NCBI GenBank assembly: GCA_025758045.1
Contig: CP107208.1
Location: 434,001 to 498,000 of the forward strand
DNA: 64,000 bases
DNA from: Oscillospiraceae bacterium
GTDB lineage: Bacteria > Bacillota > Clostridia > Oscillospirales > Ruminococcaceae
Direction: 5' to 3'
Shown: in pieces, positions 61,537 through 64,000 of the stretch
Layout: the number at the start of each line of letters is the position of its first letter
How positions within the stretch are numbered: position 1 is the first letter of the stretch
Position numbers and translations under genes: made by a program
Notes under the pieces: model-generated
Told to the model about the DNA's origin: nothing
Seen by the model: only the letters and a program-made list of their open reading frames with translations
The model's database searches: none

Positions 61537-64000
61537 TTACAGTTCCATATCGTGACTTTTCCGCTTCGGGAATTTCTGCGGTTCTACGCTGCGTTCTACC
61601 TGTTTTGCATGAAGCTGTGCCAGTACAGAGGGTTTCCGCAAATTGTCCGCAGTGCGCTCTGCAACGCGGCCTGCGTAGTTCACAGGCTGACGGGGCTTAT
61701 CTGCAACCTCGGTTTCGGCAGCATCGTCGTCCACGCCCAGCGCATCCTCACCACCCTTTTCATCCATGTTGAGCAGAGCGTTCAGCTCCGCAAGGCGCGC
61801 AGATTTTTCGGCCAATTCTGCTTCCTGCGCGAAAGGACGTTTGGCTTCTTCCTTTGCCTGCGCCAACTGCTGTTCCAAGGTTTCCAGTCTGCGTTCCACC
61901 TGCGGCAATGCTCTTTCGATACCTGCCAGCGCATTGGTAACACGCAGAATGTTGCCCTGCGGGTCTTTGCCCACTTCCATCGAATAGTTCCACGCGCCTT
62001 TGATGGACAAGCGGAACACCTTATCGAAGTTGTCAAACCGGGAATGCAGTTCAAACGCACCGTAGCTACCGATCCTGCCCTCGGTACCAGCCGCTTTCAA
62101 AGCCTTGCAAGCCTCGATAATGGCTGCACCTGCTTCCTTGCGTTCGGTGTACACCTTGCCGCTGATTTCCATAGCAAAATGGTCTTTGTCCTGCGCCAGA
62201 AGCGGTTTTGCCGCTTCCATATCGGTTTTCAGGGCTTCGATCTGACCCTTTGCCGCAGTAATTTCTCGCGGATAGCGGCGCGCAATATCGGATTCCAGAC
62301 TATAAATCTGACTGGTGTGATTGGCTTTCAGCAGTTTCAGCTTACTGACCTGAATATCCAGATCCATCTTTTCTTTGATGTAGGGATTGCCGGTTGCCAG
62401 TGCCTTGATTTCGGCATAGGAGAGGGCTGTATCATCTACATCATCGCAGGCACGAACAGGGGATTTGGACGTCATGATCTGCGAGATGAACTTCTGTTTA
62501 TTTTCCAGAATCTGCCACATATACGAATCAAACGTATTTTCAGTGACATAACGATAGATTTTCACCTGTTTATTCCGGTTTCCCTGCCGGAGAATACGTC
62601 CCTCCTGCTGTTCCAGGTCAGACGGCTTCCACGGACAATCCAGATGATGCAGGGCAATCAGCCGATCCTGAATATTGGTTCCTGCGCCAAGTTTCGGCGT
62701 AGACCCCATCAGGATACGCACCTGTCCGGCGCGCACCTTTGCAAAAAGCTCCGCCTTTTTGGTTTCCGTGTTATACTCATGAATGAACGCCACTTCTTCA
62801 CGGGGAACACCTCTCGCCACCAGCTTCTCCCGCACATCATCGTATACGTTGAATGTACCATCTGCCTTTGGTGTCGATAAGTCACAGAAGATCAACTGCG
62901 TTCCCTTGTCCGGCGCAGATTCTTCCCAGACCTTGAACGCATTGTCCACACAGCGATTCACTTTACTCTCCGGCTCATCCGGCAGCATCTCGTTCATAAG
63001 CCGCTGGTCGAGTGCCAGTTTTCGGCCATCGTTGGTAATTTTGAGCATATTATCGAATCTGGGGTTCACATTACCGTTGCGTACAGCCTCGGCACGGTCT
63101 GCAAAGGAACTTACCATTTCCTCCTGTGTTTCGCTGGGCTTCAGCACTTCGTTGATGTACTCTGCTTCCGGCACAGGCAGGTTCAGCATATCTGTTGTCT
63201 GCACATCTGCGGACTCTTTGAATAGAGAAATCAGTTCCGGCAGATTGAAGAACCGGGCAAAACGTGTTTTCGCACGGTAGCCGGTTCCTTCCGGGGAAAG
63301 CTCGATTGCCGTGACGGTTTCACCAAAGGATGCCGCCCAATCGTCAAAGTGGCTCAGTCCCATCTTCTGCAGGGTGTCATACTGGAGATAACGCATAATG
63401 GTGTACAGTTCCACCATCGAATTGCTGACCGGAGTTCCGGTTGCAAAGGTCACACCCTTTCCGCCTGTCAACTCGTCCAAATACTGACACTTTGCAAACA
63501 TATCGCTGGATTTCTGTGCATCGGTCTGGGCGATACCTGCGATGTTCCGCATTTTTGTGTAGAGGAACATATTTTTATAGAAGTGCGACTCGTCCACAAA
63601 CAGACGGTCAACACCCAGTTCCTCAAATGTAACCACATCATCCTTTCTCGTCTGGTCGTTCAGCTTTTGCAGCTTTGCTTCCAGTGTTTTCTTTGTTTTT
63701 TCCATCTGCTTGACCGTAAAACTGCGGCTGTCCTCACTCCGGGCATCTGCCAGAGCCAGCGTAATATCGTCGATTTGACGCTCCACAATGGCTTTCTGCC
63801 GTTCCGGGGAAAGCGGCACTCGTTCAAATTGCGAATGACCGATCACGATGGCATCGTAATCGCCGGTTGCGATCCGGGAGCAGAACTGCTTTCGATTGCT
63901 GGGTTCAAAGTCTTTTTTCGTTGCCACCAGCACATTGGCATTGGGATAGAGCCGCAGAAAATCTGCGCCCCACTGCTCTGTGAGGTGGTTCGGCACCACA
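61537..64000 (-). CDS. C-terminal part of a giant SNF2-type helicase of the conjugative element
   Basis: At least 820 residues are seen; the start lies beyond the window. Helicase motifs are LFVDESHFYKN (motif II), FATGTPVSNSMVELY (III), ILMGSTPKLGAGTNIQ (V) and LEQQEGRILRQGNRNKQ (VI), followed by a coiled coil. This matches the end of the 2,000-residue-plus methylase/helicase proteins of Tn1549-like elements. The C-terminus has PSVLAQLHAKQVERS and a basic tail ending DMEL. It is the first visible gene of the coupled operon and may protect or process transferred DNA. Confidence 0.9.
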   Translation of the reverse strand, partial: VVPNHLTEQWGADFLRLYPNANVLVATKKDFEPSNRKQFCSRIATGDYDAIVIGHSQFERVPLSPERQKAIVERQIDDITLALADARSEDSRSFTVKQMEKTKKTLEAKLQKLNDQTRKDDVVTFEELGVDRLFVDESHFYKNMFLYTKMRNIAGIAQTDAQKSSDMFAKCQYLDELTGGKGVTFATGTPVSNSMVELYTIMRYLQYDTLQKMGLSHFDDWAASFGETVTAIELSPEGTGYRAKTRFARFFNLPELISLFKESADVQTTDMLNLPVPEAEYINEVLKPSETQEEMVSSFADRAEAVRNGNVNPRFDNMLKITNDGRKLALDQRLMNEMLPDEPESKVNRCVDNAFKVWEESAPDKGTQLIFCDLSTPKADGTFNVYDDVREKLVARGVPREEVAFIHEYNTETKKAELFAKVRAGQVRILMGSTPKLGAGTNIQDRLIALHHLDCPWKPSDLEQQEGRILRQGNRNKQVKIYRYVTENTFDSYMWQILENKQKFISQIMTSKSPVRACDDVDDTALSYAEIKALATGNPYIKEKMDLDIQVSKLKLLKANHTSQIYSLESDIARRYPREITAAKGQIEALKTDMEAAKPLLAQDKDHFAMEISGKVYTERKEAGAAIIEACKALKAAGTEGRIGSYGAFELHSRFDNFDKVFRLSIKGAWNYSMEVGKDPQGNILRVTNALAGIERALPQVERRLETLEQQLAQAKEEAKRPFAQEAELAEKSARLAELNALLNMDEKGGEDALGVDDDAAETEVADKPRQPVNYAGRVAERTADNLRKPSVLAQLHAKQVERSVEPQKFPKRKSHDMEL

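Overview
The window looks like a chromosome segment from a gut member of the Clostridia, probably Oscillospiraceae/Ruminococcaceae of the Gemmiger-Subdoligranulum-Faecalibacterium kind. This is inferred from strong Shine-Dalgarno sites, a GC-rich core, a type II fatty-acid cluster that uses FabK, and Tn1549-like conjugative genes. No rRNA, tRNA, CRISPR array or prophage structural genes were seen.

Bases 1-18,900 are ordinary GC-rich chromosome. On the plus strand lie a branched-chain amino-acid ABC transporter (end of livK, then livH-livM-livG-livF), followed in the same operon by an AroE-like dehydrogenase and a small conserved protein. Next come a DUF1848 protein, a nitroreductase and a membrane-anchored protein with only a histidine-kinase dimerisation motif. 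On the minus strand is a compact fatty-acid synthesis operon acpP-accD-accA-fabH-fabK-fabD-fabG-fabF-fabZ, mostly with ATGA stop-start overlaps. It has a clear promoter and palindromic operators, and a MarR-type regulator gene follows it. accB and accC are not in the cluster. A GtrA membrane protein and a GH3 beta-glucosidase follow.

From about 18.9 to 39.8 kb the sequence is a patchwork of gene pieces with sharp joins. It holds a 5'-truncated GH3 gene, a lipoprotein fragment, a truncated XRE gene butted against a truncated serine recombinase, and two copies (660 bp, about 99% identical) of a PD-(D/E)XK nuclease-like gene. It also holds a GC-rich island (M16 peptidase tail, lgt, DeoR regulator, Fe-dependent alcohol dehydrogenase, NagB tail), a UDP-glucuronate epimerase split into two halves about 6 kb apart, two related glycosyltransferase fragments, and fragments of VirB4 and of YodL-type transfer proteins. 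Between the pieces sit intact small stress or toxin-antitoxin-like modules (XRE+ImmA/IrrE, BrnT/BrnA, an AbiE-type pair with a truncated toxin). Four related terminator hairpins and a recurring promoter form (TTGAYA, 17 bp, TATAAT or TAAGAT) repeat here. Either this is a real recombination hot spot or part of it is an assembly chimera; the sequence alone cannot decide.

From 39.8 to 51.1 kb is a recombinase region. One minus-strand operon encodes a RepA-like AAA ATPase, a serine recombinase with an extra C-terminal domain, and two small proteins that seem to carry the same extra domain. A second operon encodes four large serine recombinases in a row with overlapping genes; the second of the four has lost hallmark residues. 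From 51.1 kb to the end is a conjugative or mobilisable element: a DUF6870 protein, a long inverted repeat (possible oriT), MobC, a MobA/VirD2 relaxase, a three-gene XRE / ImmA-IrrE / PIN-like module, and a coupled minus-strand operon (SNF2-type helicase, XF1762 protein, a 1343-residue ArdC/YodL/DUF3849 protein, a transposon-transfer-assisting protein, a YodL protein). Five transfer proteins or remnants in the window end in the same kind of tail, an SVL..L motif 30-34 residues from the C terminus followed by a charged stretch. This is the most interesting candidate for an undescribed feature.
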